Below, piece after piece: positions 25,933 to 40,223 of a DNA stretch of 64,000 nt (position 1 is its first letter; each line of letters begins with the position of its first letter). A program made the position numbers and the translations under genes. A model generated the notes under the pieces. The model did no database searches. It was not told the DNA's origin and saw only the letters and a list, made by a program, of their open reading frames with translations. Origin of the DNA: Trichoplax sp. H2 (taxonomy: Eukaryota > Placozoa > Uniplacotomia > Trichoplacea); assembly GCA_003344405.1 (NCBI GenBank), contig NOWV01000089.1, forward strand, positions 124,001 through 188,000, in the 5' to 3' direction.

Positions 25933-28900
25933 TTATCGATATTCCGCTTTCAGGCAAGCCGCAATCGTATTCAATTGAATATTGCTTGTTCCTTCGTATA
26001 TTGTTGCTGCAAGAATAAAGTTGATACACTTTTATTAAGACAACACATGACAGTTTTTATGGTAGACCTCATTGTAATCTTTGAACTTAATGTCTAACAG
26101 AATGGTAATATAGAATCAGATCAATGGAATCAAATATGAAAACTAGATACTCCTTTGCACTAACAAGCGATAAAGCAAGTTTTTCATGCTTTACTGACCT
26201 GCCACTAAATCTCGTAAAAACTTTTCCACTGGCATTTCTTTCATATATCCTAAAGCGCCTAGCCATTTAATGCCTTGTATGCAAACTTGACAAGCAACCT
26301 CATTAAATAAATCAATCTAAAGTCATTAAACTTGCAAAGAAAACATTTTCGTGATAAAAATAATGATAATGATAGTAAATGAAAACGATTGGTATTTTTA
26401 AGGGCTCCCTTTCGATATAGTTAAGGAATGATATTAAAGTCATCATTAAAGCGATCTAGTTACCTCTGTAGCAAAATATTTGGCCATTGAGGCTTCCTTA
26501 ACGGACGGCAATTTCTGATCAAGTAATTTAGCAGCATTGTAATACAGTAATCGGGCAGCCGTCACTTCGACAGTAGCTTGGGCTATCTGATGTTGCATAG
26601 CCTTTCAAATCGACAATAAATTGCGGGCTTATTATTCTTTTTATTCTTAAAATGAGGCTATATTTTATATTGCAACATAGTTATAAAAGCTAAAACATGA
26701 GCAAGTTGTTATTAAATAGTTGCTATTATAACCTGAAAATCGAATAGACGCTTTCCAAATTGTTTCCTTTCCATAACATAAGGGATAGCAATGTCTAGAA
26801 CCCCTTGAGCACCTCCGACTGCCTAATTTATAAATTTAAGCGTATAAAGTATAATAGTCATACAAATAACCAACATTCATTAGACGTAAGTACAACGAGC
26901 GATATGATTTTTTTCTGGGTTTTAAGTTAAAATTTCTAACTAGATGAAAATATCTAGTGTACTCATTCCATCTATTACTTACTTGTGCAGCGATACCAAT
27001 TCTTCCATCCGTTAGGGCATTAGCCATAATTTTGTAACCACCACCCACATTTCCGATAATGTTACTAGCAGGGACCTAAACATTATGTTTAAATCAAAGA
27101 TAGAGATTAAACTATCACATCCTAATTAATCTATAAACAGACATTCAATCACGATAATTTGTTTCAATACAATATTAGCCGTTCATCTTACCCTGACATC
27201 ATCCAACATCACTGGACAGTTTGAAACTATGTTTAAACCCATCTATACAGTAATGAACAAAACATGCTATTAGCCAAGAATTTCAAAGTTAAATTAACAG
27301 ATTTATTTTAGATCCTTGACTAATATTGATACGGTAAATGGAGTTTTATTTAGATTGGCTAATAGATAGTATCTTAACAGGTTTCCACTAGTAGATTTAT
27401 CGTTGCAACTTGCAAGAGCTGCTATCGAATTAAATTTTACATACCTTCTGTTCGTTTCTTGGTACAGATAGGCCCGGAGTCCCAGCATCAACAATAAAAC
27501 ATGTAATTCCTTTATAACCCTAAAGATTGACGAAATTCACTCTCAATAAGAATGTAAAGAGTTCCATTTTCCTCCTTCATAACGTCTATTACGGATGTAA
27601 ATATTAACTTTTGTACCGTAGCATTAGTCAAACTCAATGATCACTTCTAGATATTGCAAATAGTTTACTTTAATGTGAGACGTAACGTCCAATCCATCAT
27701 TAAACAGTGACCTCAATAAATTAATCAAATTGTTCCAATTTACCTGCTCAGGTGCAGCGTTAGCCATAATGAGATAGAGATCGGCTTTTTCAGCGTTTGT
27801 TATCCATAATTTTCTACCATTAATTACATAATCATCTCCATCAGGAACAGCACGCGTTTGTAAAGAAAAGGCATCGCTACCAGAGTCGGGTTCCGAAAGG
27901 CAAACGCTAGTAAACTACAATGTATCGGTATAGGTACTTTAAGCCACAACACAGTTAACTGATCTAGCTAACACAGATTCATTTATGACCTATTTTTATC
28001 ATTTCCAGACAGTAAAGTTAATAATACCACTATAGCAACGACACTCCGTATCACTGATGCTCGCTTAATATATACGCGTATATCAGCATCTATCCTATAA
28101 GATGTATCACATTAGTTACCATTCCTTTGGCTATTCTTGGTAAGTATTCTTGTTTCTGTTCTTCGCTAGCGTAGCCAAGAATAATTTTACTTGTCAATGT
28201 ATTCTGATAACCAAAGCAAGAACTAAAACCTGGATCAACTTTGCAAACTTCTTCAGCAATGAGCAAAAGTTGAAAGAGACTACCGCCAGAACCACCGTAT
28301 TCAGGCGGAATTCGGAAACCAAACCACTGACAGTAATAATAGACAATGTAGAAAGATAGTAAGACTAATCTAAAATATTGACCAGGTTTGCAGATCAATA
28401 CGGACTATTTTCTTCAATCCTATCGAATCAATGCGATCTAATCGATAACAGATGATGCTTACCCCAAGCTTGCCCACTTCCTCTAGCAAATCTTTTGGAA
28501 ACATTTTTGTTTCTTCCATTTCTCTTACTCTAGGAGCAATCTTCTCTTTACTAAATCGAGCAGCTTTAGTTTGAAAGCAAGAGCAAAATTTGAATCCTAT
28601 ACTACCATCACATGAATACTCCTTCAACATAAACGTAATTGACCAATGGATGCTTGAACAGTATATGCATTTACGAGATAATATCAGTTGATTTCAAGAA
28701 CCGTATGGAGATAGAAAGGATAAGTTTAACCAAGACTACTCGTAGCTTATCGTTTATTTACTTAATTAAGGTTTACATGCTGTGATTACATTTAACTCCT
28801 ATTCGTCACTGGCATTTACTACCGTACTCTATTCCAGTAGTTTTCGAAACATTTTCACTAAATAAATCAATCAAATTAAAATCGTGATCGGGTTTAGTAG

Positions 28901-29231
28901 TTTTCCTATCTTCCTGTTATACTTTCGTTAATGCTCGACTCTATGGTTAATAGTCTGAATGATAGCGACGAATCTAGTATTCAATAATCTTAATATATCA
29001 ATTTAATATCAAATCGAGGAATAATTCTAAATAAGTTAAAGATGAGCAATTAGTATTTCAGTATTTACCGTTATCTTTTATCATCTGTTCTTCTTCAGAT
29101 AATTCTACTAACGGTAGATTAGAATGAAAGGCTTGCTGGTAATTGTTGTAGTAATAGCACGATGATGATAGTTTGCTATAACGAGATAAATACAGTCCTG
29201 TACGTTTGAATATCTGCCTGGTTACGAACAT
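25933..29231 (-). CDS. ACADSB: Short/branched-chain acyl-CoA dehydrogenase, mitochondrial
   Basis: FAD-dependent mitochondrial enzyme that dehydrogenates 2-methylbutyryl-CoA and related acyl-CoAs in isoleucine breakdown, passing electrons to ETF. Exons 5' to 3': 29069-29231, 28463-28563, 28120-28326, 27744-27914, 27445-27519, 27192-27242, 26983-27075, 26733-26822, 26464-26601, 26199-26298, 25933-26006. They are phase-consistent and give 420 residues (human precursor 432). Exon 1 begins [20 protein letters not shown], a basic, Arg-rich, acid-free leader typical of mitochondrial import. Core motifs: [67 protein letters not shown], and [13 protein letters not shown] with the catalytic Glu. The C-terminal half matches ACADSB better than other acyl-CoA dehydrogenases. 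The 5' part (exon 1 and upstream) is duplicated at about 31.3-32.4 kb. Exact subclass is by resemblance only. Confidence 0.93.
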
Positions 29232-30060
29232 GGTGTTGATAAATTCTAAGTCACGATGATCACTAGAAGTTTTTGTAATGAAATACTCGTCTCACGTAAT
29301 TGCACTAGATTAGAAATGGCTGATTTAATAACATGTTCCATTCACTCGATATCGCTATAATTAATATATAGTCTACGAGTATACGCATAATAAGATTAAT
29401 ATTCTACATCAATGGATAGACATATCTGTAAGACCACCTTAAGTACAAAGGTTGATGGCAATATGATATTAATTTATGCATGTGTTTATTTACCCCACCT
29501 GCGACAATGCTAGAGATCTTAATAATAGCAGGAATGATTAAAGAAAAATTCCGTATTTTAGTATCCCCTGCTAATAGGATGGAGAAAGAATATCAAACCT
29601 AAAGAAAAGGCGTGAATGAGTTCCGTCTAATTCTGCATCAATGACTAGTTAAGAAAAACAAACTTTTCATGTTGCATCAACAGGGTTTCGTGTAAAGCAA
29701 TGTGGTGAAATCGTAAACATAGCCGTGAAAAAGAACGTTATGCTCACATAAAAACATAACCAGAATGGATCCTTGCCATGCTATAAACCATTTAATGTAC
29801 TACATTGTCGCCACATTTATGGCATTTTTATAACGGTAGTTTAGTGTTGATAAGTTTAATTTACGGTAAAGCCATACAGAACATTTCATTGACTTACGGA
29901 CGCTTACTTTATATATTAATGTGTTTTATTTTATTCATGGAGCAGGATTATGTAAAACGCAAATCAAGAAAAAATAATTTTTTCGAAGCGTTAATACTGT
30001 AATATACCGTATACAGCTTCTAGTTTAGTGTCTACAACTAAGAGTTTTTGTGAGAATACT
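28960..30060. repeat. Direct repeat, copy 1 (ACADSB intron 1, exon 1 and upstream)
   Basis: Shares long collinear similarity with about 31340-32380. Examples: GAGGAATAATTCTAAATAAG against GAGGAATAATTCTAAACAAG, and ATCTTTTATCATCTGTTCTT in both. The block spans the 3' side of intron 1, exon 1 and about 0.8 kb upstream. Offset between copies is about 2.38 kb, same orientation. Confidence 0.8.
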
Positions 30061-31335
30061 ATGTTGGAAATCGTTTGAAATTTAAATTAAATTCTCGAAC
30101 TTCAATGATCCAAAATAATGAATATCGAATATGAATAATGGACGACTGCAGTAATAACGCTAAACGCCCACTTTTCTACTTCTTTGGATCTACAATGCAC
30201 ATTACCTTATGGCAATAACTGGGGTACAAGAGTATTTTACAGCTGAAGTATTTCATTATGTGCAAAGCAGTAAAGTGCTATTAAACGCTAATTAAAAAAT
30301 CTATTAACTTAATATACAACTGCACTAAGAAACCTGAATGACAGTAATAGCTAGAGGCACTTTAATGCTTAATACATTTACCGAATTTACACTCCGATAC
30401 TATTAATTCATTCATTAATGCACATCTGCTATACATCAAAAATATAAAGTAGAAATCATTCTTTTGCTGCATACAATTGGTATCAAATTTCTTGACACCC
30501 TTGTAATCTTATACATCAAGAGTAATCGAGCAGTTCCATGATTGCTCATTAGCAAAGCATGATTTATCATTTCACGAAAAGGCATTTTACTCGGACTCGT
30601 GCATGTCACAATCTGAGTGCAGGTTGTATTTTCTCAATATTTCAGAATACTCGTATACATGCAAGTTTTTATATTGTGTGTGCTTAATATACAAATTCTA
30701 TGAATTCATTTTAGTTTATCGCTAAATGACATCTAGCAAGTAAACTCACAATGTAGTTCTATTAGTAATATCACGAGTTACCTATCACTGCATCTGCATT
30801 GTAACATTGTTATGTTTACTAAAATTTTAAAACGTGATTCCGTTGCTGTGATACTTTATTTGTGAAAGAATTGATTTATCGTTAGAAACATACTTATATT
30901 CTACTTTTTTTAACATTATAATACTTATGAATCATTTGCTATGTAAATTTGAATTTAGCCTTATTAGTGTTCAAAATAATAATAAATAGCTTTAGATCTT
31001 ATTTCCGAAAGTACATGTAAGATATAGCCAATAAGACAAAGCTAATCTGTACTTATTAATTTAACAATTCCATATTATTCTTCTATTTTATTAATTTTAT
31101 ATCCAAAATTGATGTTTGAGTAATTATGTTTGCATTGCATTTAACTCACATCTCGCACTATCATATGCTGCAATGATGGATATCAACTATTCTTAGCAGG
31201 ACAGAAAATACAGGAGTTTATCATATACCATGTATTTTCATTTGGTAATCATGCAATGCACTGTATTGCGTGGGAAATTTTCAGCATTGCAATGACCTTG
31301 TAATATTCTCCTGCTATTAATATCCATAAATAGTT
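29232..31335. other. ACADSB upstream region
   Basis: AT-rich DNA upstream of the ACADSB start. The first 800 bases or so (to about 30060) are the proximal part of a block repeated at 31.34-32.38 kb and probably include the promoter. Beyond about 30.1 kb nothing was recognised. Confidence 0.55.
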
Positions 31336-31339
31336 TAAG

Positions 31340-32380
31340 AATAATAAGCTCCGACTCTAGTATCCAATAATCATATACTGTATCAATTCCATATCAACCC
31401 GAGGAATAATTCTAAACAAGTTGAAGATGAGCAATTAGTATTTTTAGTATTTTCAGTATTCACCGCTATCTTTTATCATCTGTTCTTCTTTAGATAATTC
31501 TAATTACAATAGATTCGAATAAAATTGCTGCAGTGATATCAAGGTGCTGATAGTTTGCCATTACGAGATAATTATAATCCTGCGCGTTTGAATATCTGCT
31601 TGGCTACAGACATGATGTTGACAGACTCTTGCCCGTCATGCTCACTAGAAGTTTTTTGATGAAATACTTATCCTACGGTGACCTGTGTGTGATTGCATGT
31701 AATACTGTACTAGACTAGAAGTGGCTGATTTTTCGACTACTTATTCCATACAATATATTCCGTCATAATAAGATTGCTATTTAACGTCAACGGATAAATA
31801 TATCTGTAAGACTGCCTTGATTACAAAGGTTAATGGCAGCATGATACTAAATTATGCATATAATTATCCCCCTTTAGCCAATGATGGAGATCCTGATATA
31901 ATAGAGGATATCAAGGCTTAGCTAATAAAGGGCGTTAATAAGTTCTATCCAATTTTTGCTTTCGTCTTTTAACTCCGGTAATTAAGGAAAGTAAACTCGA
32001 TTCTGCATCAATAGGATTTAGAGTAGAGTAGTAAGATGAAATTGTATCGTAAATATGCCGGTTCAGAGACCTCCGTCGTGATATGCAATATAATTGGAAT
32101 GGATCTTGGTTCATGCTATAAAACATTTTAATACACTGCCGTTACTTTTTTTGGAATTCGTACTAATGGCATAGCAATGATAGGCTTAATTAACGGCAAA
32201 ACTACAGATGATATTTCCGTGGACTATAGAACTGAGTAGCTTCTAAACTGATATGTTTTATATTATTCAGAGATGGATTATATTGCAACCTAGATCATGA
32301 AAAATAATCATTATAAAGAGTTAATACTGTCACATACTGCTTGAAGTTTATACGTCATCATCGACAAGCGGGAACTATTT
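31340..32380 (-). pseudogene. Truncated duplicate of ACADSB 5' end
   Basis: Second copy of the ACADSB exon 1/promoter block. The exon 1 counterpart starts at ATG 31613 (minus) and reads MSVAKQIFKRAGL, then hits a TAA stop where the functional copy has TAT. The [10 protein letters not shown] counterpart at about 31490 is out of frame with it, and the donor site reads GTGAAT. No counterparts of exons 2-11 follow. It is a partial, dead tandem duplication rather than a second gene. Confidence 0.75.
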
Positions 32381-35300
32381 GCAAGGACTGCTACCTCAGA
32401 AATCAAATAAAATTATCGCAGTTGAATAACTTAAAAATAATAGATATGGAATGTGAAAAATTAATGACTATATTAATTGTACTTAAAACTCACTTTTGTA
32501 TTTCTTTAGATCTATAAAAATTCTATTCTCTAAAGTTATAGCTCTGTTTATTAGTAATGGTACCAGTCATCAGTTTCGCGTTGTATTCTATAATATTGGT
32601 TTCACGGACTGGTAGTAAGAAAAGTGCCATATCTACTGTTTTGCATCGGTACTCAGGGTAACATCTTTGATATGGAGAAATGTAAAAGGTTATAAAGGAT
32701 TATATTTAAAATATTACCTAACCATTAAATTCTAGTTAAAAATAGCAGGAAATTACCAGAATAGAATTACCCCTTAACACTAGATGGTAAAATAGATGGA
32801 TTTTTTTGTCATGAGAGATAATTTTTCAAAGCAATCAAGTTTATTTAGGTTAATCATTTTATCCTTTCATACGACGCTTGCTAGCAATATCTGCTAAACT
32901 AACTCTGATCAGAAAGTTAAAAATACGCAATTCTCGAAATCGGTTACTGATCCTGATGATAGCTATCTTAGCTGACTTACGAGTATTCCCGTACAGTATA
33001 TTAACTCATATTTTCAAATGATCATGCTTTTACAATTGTGGTTTCCTTGTACTAAATTCAGCGGTTAATAGCCGAGAATAGTAGAAGTAAAATAATGAAC
33101 TTAATATAGTAACTGATTGCTTTGTAAAGAATCTCTTTTTTATGTGGTATTATTGTAAATTGGGACGCTGAATTTGGCTTTAGCTTTATTGTAAGTCACG
33201 TAGCATAAATTATACTAGATATACTTATATCGCTTGTAGCTAGATGTATATAGAATAAAGGTTAACTTCGAGTTAATAGTTAGCTCACACAGCCATCACC
33301 AAGATTATTGGTGGTGTAGGATAGTTAATGAAGACTTTTAGATAATATAGAATATCGTACTTCATTTACCAATTGAAATTAAGGAATCTTCCAATAGGTC
33401 TGCAAATGAAACAAATAAATTTTAATTCGTAATATATATAAGTGATTAGAGTTTTTAAATTTATTAATTTTCGGACAAACAAATACTTGTAAATGTTTAA
33501 ATACGTCATTTCAAAATTACGATAGTGACAAGGTCACAAGGTAAGCCCGAATAGCCGACAATTTTGATCGCAGAAAAAAGATCATTTCTTATTGTTACTC
33601 TCTTTTGACTTTAGATAGAGAAAATGAACATGATTATTTTATGAATACCACCATGTCAACGTCTTTTCATAGTTCCTGTAAATCAGAATACCTATTACGT
33701 GCTAATACAATTAAATTCTTTCCATATTAATCACTTTAATTATCTTACATATTTAGTAAGAAGTGTCTATGCTGCAGAATAAACGTGTAGGGATACCTAC
33801 AGTACATTAGTGAAGTAGAAATAAATCTACTGAATAACGTTATAAGACGTTTTAATGAGCCTTAACCTGTGTCGTTAAGCTAACAGCATCCAGTTTGACT
33901 GATTTATTACAAAGGTGATAAGATTGACATTTCATTGATTACCGAAAATAAAAGAACTCCTAATATAAATTGCTGTATAATCTCTTCAAAATATGATATA
34001 GATAGATTTTAGCATAATCGTCCTCATAGTCTTTCCTAGAACTGTACATGTACATATGCTCAAGCACCATTTCTCAGAAATTATTTATTACAAGCAGGAA
34101 AAGTTTGAGTGTTTCCTTACTGTTACTTGAAGGTTAGTCTTTAGCCGCTAGTAATGCAGTCAGATGTGCTTATGATATTCCATAATTGTTCCAGACGAAA
34201 GCAATTAAGAGTTTCCTTACATGTAGGATCAAGATATAGTTTGGGAGGTATTAATAGTAGGTACTTAAGAAAACTAACAGACTTTATTGAACCGTCTCTT
34301 TTGAAGATTTTTCAATGACTGTGGAACGTTACGTAAGTTACCAAGTAGCTTAATTAACTTATTTAATCAACAGTTATAGCATACGCCAATAAACCTAATA
34401 TATTATTACAGTATCAACGAATTACTGATAAACGTAGCGGATAAGCAGGCAGACAGTTTTTCCATAGTATATACTATTGAATAGTTCATTAATTAGAATT
34501 AGTCTATGGCTATTGTACCGTACTGTCGAGAAATTTCAATCGATTTAATGAAATAATTCCAGCCGTTAGACATTGATAGTTACCGTACTATTTATTAAAT
34601 TAGATGTAAATAATAAAATTAAAAGCTTGATTATCAATCAATTATTCATGATAAATCACTACTTTTTCATTCCATTTTACACGTGGTCGTGAATTTGCGT
34701 TTTATGTATATATATACGCATACACGTAGCATCTTTTTATGAAGGCTTTTAATCGATATCATCATAGCTTGATGGCTGGTTATTACTAAAAGACTATATG
34801 TAATATGTACTAAATCATATTGGTGATTTATTTGAGACGCAAGGCCGACATTAATTTAAGATCTTAGGTGATTTTTGCGCGTTTGCTTTAATAATTATTA
34901 TTGGTTAAACTGTATATTTCTGTGCTTCTCTTTTCGGCATCTTGCGGAATATCGCAGTGAACAAGAATTTAAGCAAAAATTTGGGGATTTTAGGACAATT
35001 AAAGGTACCGTAACATAATTAAATAACATTCTTTAATCTATTTTCTCTAATTGTTATCTTTCAGTGACTAAAAACCAGCTTAAATTTTGTATTCTGTAGA
35101 GTAATTAAGTCATATTTTTTAATCTAATCCTTCATTAACTTAAACGTAGCATAAATAGAAAATTATTCTACTACACGAATGATTAACACAAACGTATATG
35201 CATTTCTTATTATCTACTACAGTATGAAGACAAAAATGAGTAGATTAATAGGTATGTGTATTATTAGAAAAACTATAACCGCCATCTTTATTTGCCTGTT

Positions 35301-37700
35301 TTCTTTGTCATATAATTTCTAATCTACCAAATAATTACGAAGCAGCGAACTCGCCACCTATCATTAACAATCACTTATATTCTATTATACCTTCGTGAAA
35401 CATTTACTTCCAAAGGAAGGATCGCTATGTACTTATTATTGATCCATTTTCAGTAAATTAACAAAATTTTAAATGGCATGCATTAACTGTACGCGAAATT
35501 TAATGAATGATGCTTGAAATTTGCAGATTTATATCTATTAATCTCGATAGATGATTAAAGTAATTATTTATCATACATTTTCTATCATAACTACGTTATA
35601 AAATTCATAAAGCATCGCCATAATTACAGCAGTAGTAATTTGGAACAGCTTATTCTAAAGTATTAAAATCGAGCATTTATTTAGTTCTAAAATGAGACTA
35701 TGAAATTACGCGTATAAAATCAATATATTACAAGAACGAAACAGTATCATAATATTAACTCTAAAAATACTAATATATATAGAGCAGCGGTTACTCGTCC
35801 ATTTAGACAACTAATCATGTAATAGACTTTCAGAAATTGCTTACAATTAGCTTCAGGCGTAATCTTCCCTCTTTCACTTTCTAAACCTTTTCAAACTATT
35901 TTATGTTAAGTGGAATTTGCTAATAGTATTGATATCACAGCTGTCAAAGCATTACTCTATATATATGAAACTAGCCTCAATTGAGGTATTACAACTACAG
36001 TCAAAATCTGTAAAGAAATTATAATCTGCGATTTAATCTAAACAAACAATAAATAAATAAACGATTTTACTGTAAATAATCGATTTCCAGGATAAGTGTA
36101 TTGCAGAAAATGAAAAGTAGATCAATTGCGGTATCAAATTAAGTGCTGTTATCCATTGTGTTATCATCTAGAGTACGAACTTCTACCTTAACAAAACTAC
36201 CATTTCTAACAAAAAAGATTTCTAACCAACATTAGGTGGTTAGACTCATATTACCATCAATATAAACTAGCTATACATAACCTACAATCTAAATGAAACT
36301 ACTATACTATTTATATCTGAAGAGAATGACTAGCTATCCTTTTAATAATTAAAATCGTATCTCCAATCTATCTGATCAAATTTTTTTATTACAGTTATCT
36401 TATTAACATCTGATTTATGAACTAAGTATCAAATACTTCTACTCTAATTTTGCATTAATAATCTCTAGTATTACTCGATAAAGGCTTTATTGATCAAAAT
36501 TGGCGAAAAATAAGACTAAAATTTTGATTTAACATTTCTTGTGCAATTTTTAAACGTAGCCAGTAATTTTACTTTAGTTTATACAAGTATGAGTATGCGT
36601 AAGAAATTATTGTCTACAAAATTTGCTTAAAATAACTTTGTTATTCTATAACATTATTTTCTTGCTAATTTTGTCATAACAATACCATAGTTATCCTTAT
36701 TTTAATAATTTTATTAACGTTTGATCAAAATATCAATAAATACTGTAAGAGTATTTACAGGATAGTTAACTCTTGCTATTTATTATTAGTCAAAATGTTA
36801 CACCATAGATTGTAACATAACCAATTTATTTATGAATCTTTTATTTTAAATAATTCTGTCAAGATAAGCATACAATATCGTATTGCTCTCACAAAATTTT
36901 TAATGAGTGATATCGAAACTATCTATCGTTCCAATTATTTCTTAAAGATATTTATAGTTCAGTAATTTCTTTAGATGTCGTATTTGAGACATATACTATC
37001 CATACTCAAGATTGAAACTAAGAATAATTTTCCTGAAGTAAAGTTCAAATAAGTTTATTTAATAATTGCAAATTTGACTATTAAATAAATAAATATAATC
37101 GACTTGATCGATTCATATGGACTCAATATAGTTGGGGTATTCAATAAAAAAGTAAATAATTGATGTTATTTCTCGACATTTTGGTAGCATCTGTATCTAA
37201 TTCAGCTGTTTCTTCTAGGGTAAATAAATACCAATACATTATCTATCGGAAAGTACTAATTTTACTTTACGGACAAAAAAAATTAAATTCATCATACATT
37301 TTTATTACTACAATAGCAGTTTTTCCTCGTTATTAATAGATAGAAAAGTAATGAGTCATATCTTGTACCCCACACCCCAGCTAATTCTATAGGTAATTAT
37401 CTGAAAGTGAATGTTTCTTCTGTTGATACATGGCCCTCAAAAATGAAACGTCTTATTTCAGGAGATAAATTTTTTATTATAAGCTATTGCTATCTAAGGA
37501 TGTCTATTCTATTCAGTTTTAGATAATGACCTGTTGTATTATACATGCATTGGCTGCAAAGCCTGTAATATACAAATTTTAAACAATGCTTATAGTTCTG
37601 TACAATTTATATCTGAACTTTCTGCGGAAATTTTATAATAATTACGCGTTATTCCATCTTGAAATATGTATAGACGAAAATGAAATTTTTGATGACGTCA
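32381..37700. other. AT-rich gene desert
   Basis: Over 5 kb of very AT-rich sequence. No open frame of note, no splice-compatible conserved coding segment and no clear repeat array were seen on either strand. Confidence 0.6.
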
Positions 37701-38272
37701 AAGATTTCGTTATTTGTAAATAATTGCCACAACTACCCTTGCGACACAAGGAAACAACGCAGTAATTATAATAAACTTTAAGTTAATCCGCAGAACTACT
37801 TCCCTAGCCTACGGTATAGTAACTGGAATCCTTGCGAACTACTAACTCGCTGAACACACTATGCGATATAAAACTAACGCAAAACTTAGCCTTAACATGA
37901 AAATCACTATTTATTGATCACAGTCCTTCTTATATGCTCTTTCAGTAGTTATAAACATGTTTACTATGCTACCAACATATTTCAATAACAAACATGTTAT
38001 TACGATTGAATTATCAAATACGGACATTCGAGCTAATAAACAACTTCATACGTAAATCTACTTCGACTGCAAGCCCTGTCAAGCTCCTATGTTTTCGATA
38101 TAAGTATCTTGTAACATATTTCTATATCATCATAATATCATAATAGCTTAGAATATAACTAACAATAATAATTCCTAAAGTAGTAGTTCATACTTCTAAA
38201 AAGTTCGAAACAAAATGTTATCATAAATTACACGTCCGTATCTAAGTTATTTTGATGACTGTGACAATAATG
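37700..38272. repeat. Dispersed inverted repeat, left arm
   Basis: About 560 bp that reappears in reverse complement at 60272-60825. Shared blocks include CAGAACTACTTCCCTAGCCT, ACTACCCTTGCGA, TATGCTCTTTCAGT, AACATATTTCAA and GTTATTTTGATGACTGTGAC, where the similarity ends. The copies differ by scattered substitutions and small indels. No coding frame is visible. Likely a non-autonomous mobile element, though no terminal inverted repeats or target duplication were identified. Confidence 0.8.
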
Positions 38273-39221
38273 TAGCGTTAAATTGTAAACTCCGGTTAAA
38301 TTCAAATTAAAAATTAATACCAATGAAATAAGCGATATTATAATATAGCAGTTAAATTTTGATATTAGTAGGTCAGCCCAAAGACTCAAAACTATTGATT
38401 ACCGAAATCACAATTTCTCAGTGTCAATCAGAATCTGTGCATGCATAGTAATAAACTTATTTTACTTATTATTGTATCATAGATAACAGTCTTATAACGA
38501 TCGTTTCCTTGTTTGCTAGTTTGATGTTATTTTAATTAGCTTTGATTAAAATTTTACTCAGCAGATGTTATTGAATTAAAATGATACAAAATGGCTCGTA
38601 CGAGCTTATACATTGGTACATAAAATTCTGAATACCGCAATAGTAAGATTTGTTCGTTTTGCTATTTTAAGATTTAGGATTGATGTTACTGGTACTGTCT
38701 TGTCTTGACTAGATACGGTACTTGCATCGTTTGCTTGGACAACGACATCTTGGTAGAGATGAATATTTAAATATTATAGTATCGGTACTGTCTTTATGTT
38801 AATTTCTTTGATTTTAAACACCGATGAATTAATTAATTAATCATTAGGCGACGATTGAAATTAAATGAAATTTTGTCCCAGTTCATGTTATAATTGATAC
38901 TTTGGCATTAAAACTGTTTAGCTTATTGCTTATTATTGTGCATCTTACGTTACGTTAACCGTAATTTCAGCATTTACGTACGTCTAGAGCTAGTTTTTAT
39001 GCAAGCTTTTGGAAGTGTCCTACCAATATAGCATTGATTGCTAGAAGATTCTAGTACCAGGCAGACATAGAATTGGTACTGTCGGTAGTCTAATCATATT
39101 AGCTTTGCTCTACGTTTTCTGACAGGTCTATCAAATGGTAATACTATCTGTTAAATGAGCACATTATCGTAAACCGTCAGCAAAGCGACCGGAGTTTGCA
39201 CTAGTATCTATAAAGCGCAGA
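38273..39221. other. Upstream region of GPCR 1
   Basis: AT-rich. A GGTACTGTC motif recurs at about 38690, 38780 and 39075 within 550 bases of the GPCR start; possible regulatory repeats, unproven. Confidence 0.4.
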
Positions 39222-40223
39222 ATGAATAATTCCGCAAGTAACATGACAAGTTCGGATATTTTATCCTATCTTTCTAAATATGCAGCTATTGTTGGTATTC
39301 CGCTATTCGTTGTTGGATTAATTCTTAATATGTTTATGCTTTACCTATTCTTTATCGATCGACAACTCAAAACGACTACTTACCGATTAATGAGTATGTG
39401 TGTTACTTCGGACACTCTAGCTACGGTGGCCGCGATAGTATGCTATTCCATTGTATCCGATTATAAATTAAATTTTGCTCAGGGAGAATTATTCTGTCGT
39501 GTTACCGTGCTATTCATTTTTGCATCATATCTTGTATCTGTAATGAATCTATGTCTAATAGGAATAGATCGCTATTTTATGGTTGTTAAGCCGTTTTCAG
39601 TCTTCTATCGAAGATACAAGAATAATTTCATAATTATCAGCGAAATTACGATCTGGGTCTTGGCAGTTTGCATTCATATACCACTATTCCAGTACGTATC
39701 AGTTCATGAAGAGGACCCGTTATTATGCGATTTTCCAGATATAACGGCATCAGTCTCGGTCTACCTAATATGCCATGCTTTCATTTTATTTATAATACCA
39801 GCAATTTCGCTAGCTACTATATATGGTAAAATTATTGCCCATCAAAAGTCTTATCAACAACCAGGACGACATTTACAAAGGAATTGGATAGAGCAGCAAG
39901 CAAGAAAGAAACGAATCATCAAAGTTCTGATTAGTATTTCTGCAACATATATCGCCTTAAGTTGGCCATTTTTCGCAGCTACTGTACGAATAGCAATAAG
40001 TGGTCAATCTCTTATGCAATTGCGTCAACAAAGTATTTTTTTGTTTCTGTTGGCGTTTTTCTCTATGGCGGTAACAGTATCGGTAGTAGTCTTAAATCCA
40101 CTTATATACTTAAAGTTTGACCAAAATATACGAAAAAGAGCGCTAATAATACTTAAGCGAATGGAATTGCGTGTAAATCGGGTTGTACGAATATCCTCCA
40201 GAAATGCAGATGAAGATATTTAA
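39222..40223 (+). CDS. Rhodopsin-class (class A) G-protein-coupled receptor 1
   Basis: Intronless 333-residue seven-helix receptor at the plasma membrane; ligand unknown. Seen: short N-terminus with N-glycosylation sites (NNSASNMT), TM1 about 20-45, TM3 with Cys92 (GELFCRV) pairing with Cys169 in the second extracellular loop (EDPLLCDF), the DRY motif at 116-118 (IGIDRYF) at the end of TM3, a basic third intracellular loop (QQARKKRIIK), TM6 with LSWPFF in place of the usual CWxP, and NPLIY (292-296) in TM7 followed by a basic helix 8. These are class A hallmarks. It is closely related to the genes at 40872 and 47927, so the cluster arose by tandem duplication. It resembles placozoan or cnidarian orphan receptors rather than a named subfamily, so no ligand is assigned. 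Confidence 0.9.
   Translation: MNNSASNMTSSDILSYLSKYAAIVGIPLFVVGLILNMFMLYLFFIDRQLKTTTYRLMSMCVTSDTLATVAAIVCYSIVSDYKLNFAQGELFCRVTVLFIFASYLVSVMNLCLIGIDRYFMVVKPFSVFYRRYKNNFIIISEITIWVLAVCIHIPLFQYVSVHEEDPLLCDFPDITASVSVYLICHAFILFIIPAISLATIYGKIIAHQKSYQQPGRHLQRNWIEQQARKKRIIKVLISISATYIALSWPFFAATVRIAISGQSLMQLRQQSIFLFLLAFFSMAVTVSVVVLNPLIYLKFDQNIRKRALIILKRMELRVNRVVRISSRNADEDI

Noticed and set aside
28150-28359. Plus-strand open frame opposite ACADSB
   Set aside because: Antisense shadow of ACADSB exon 3 (28120-28326).
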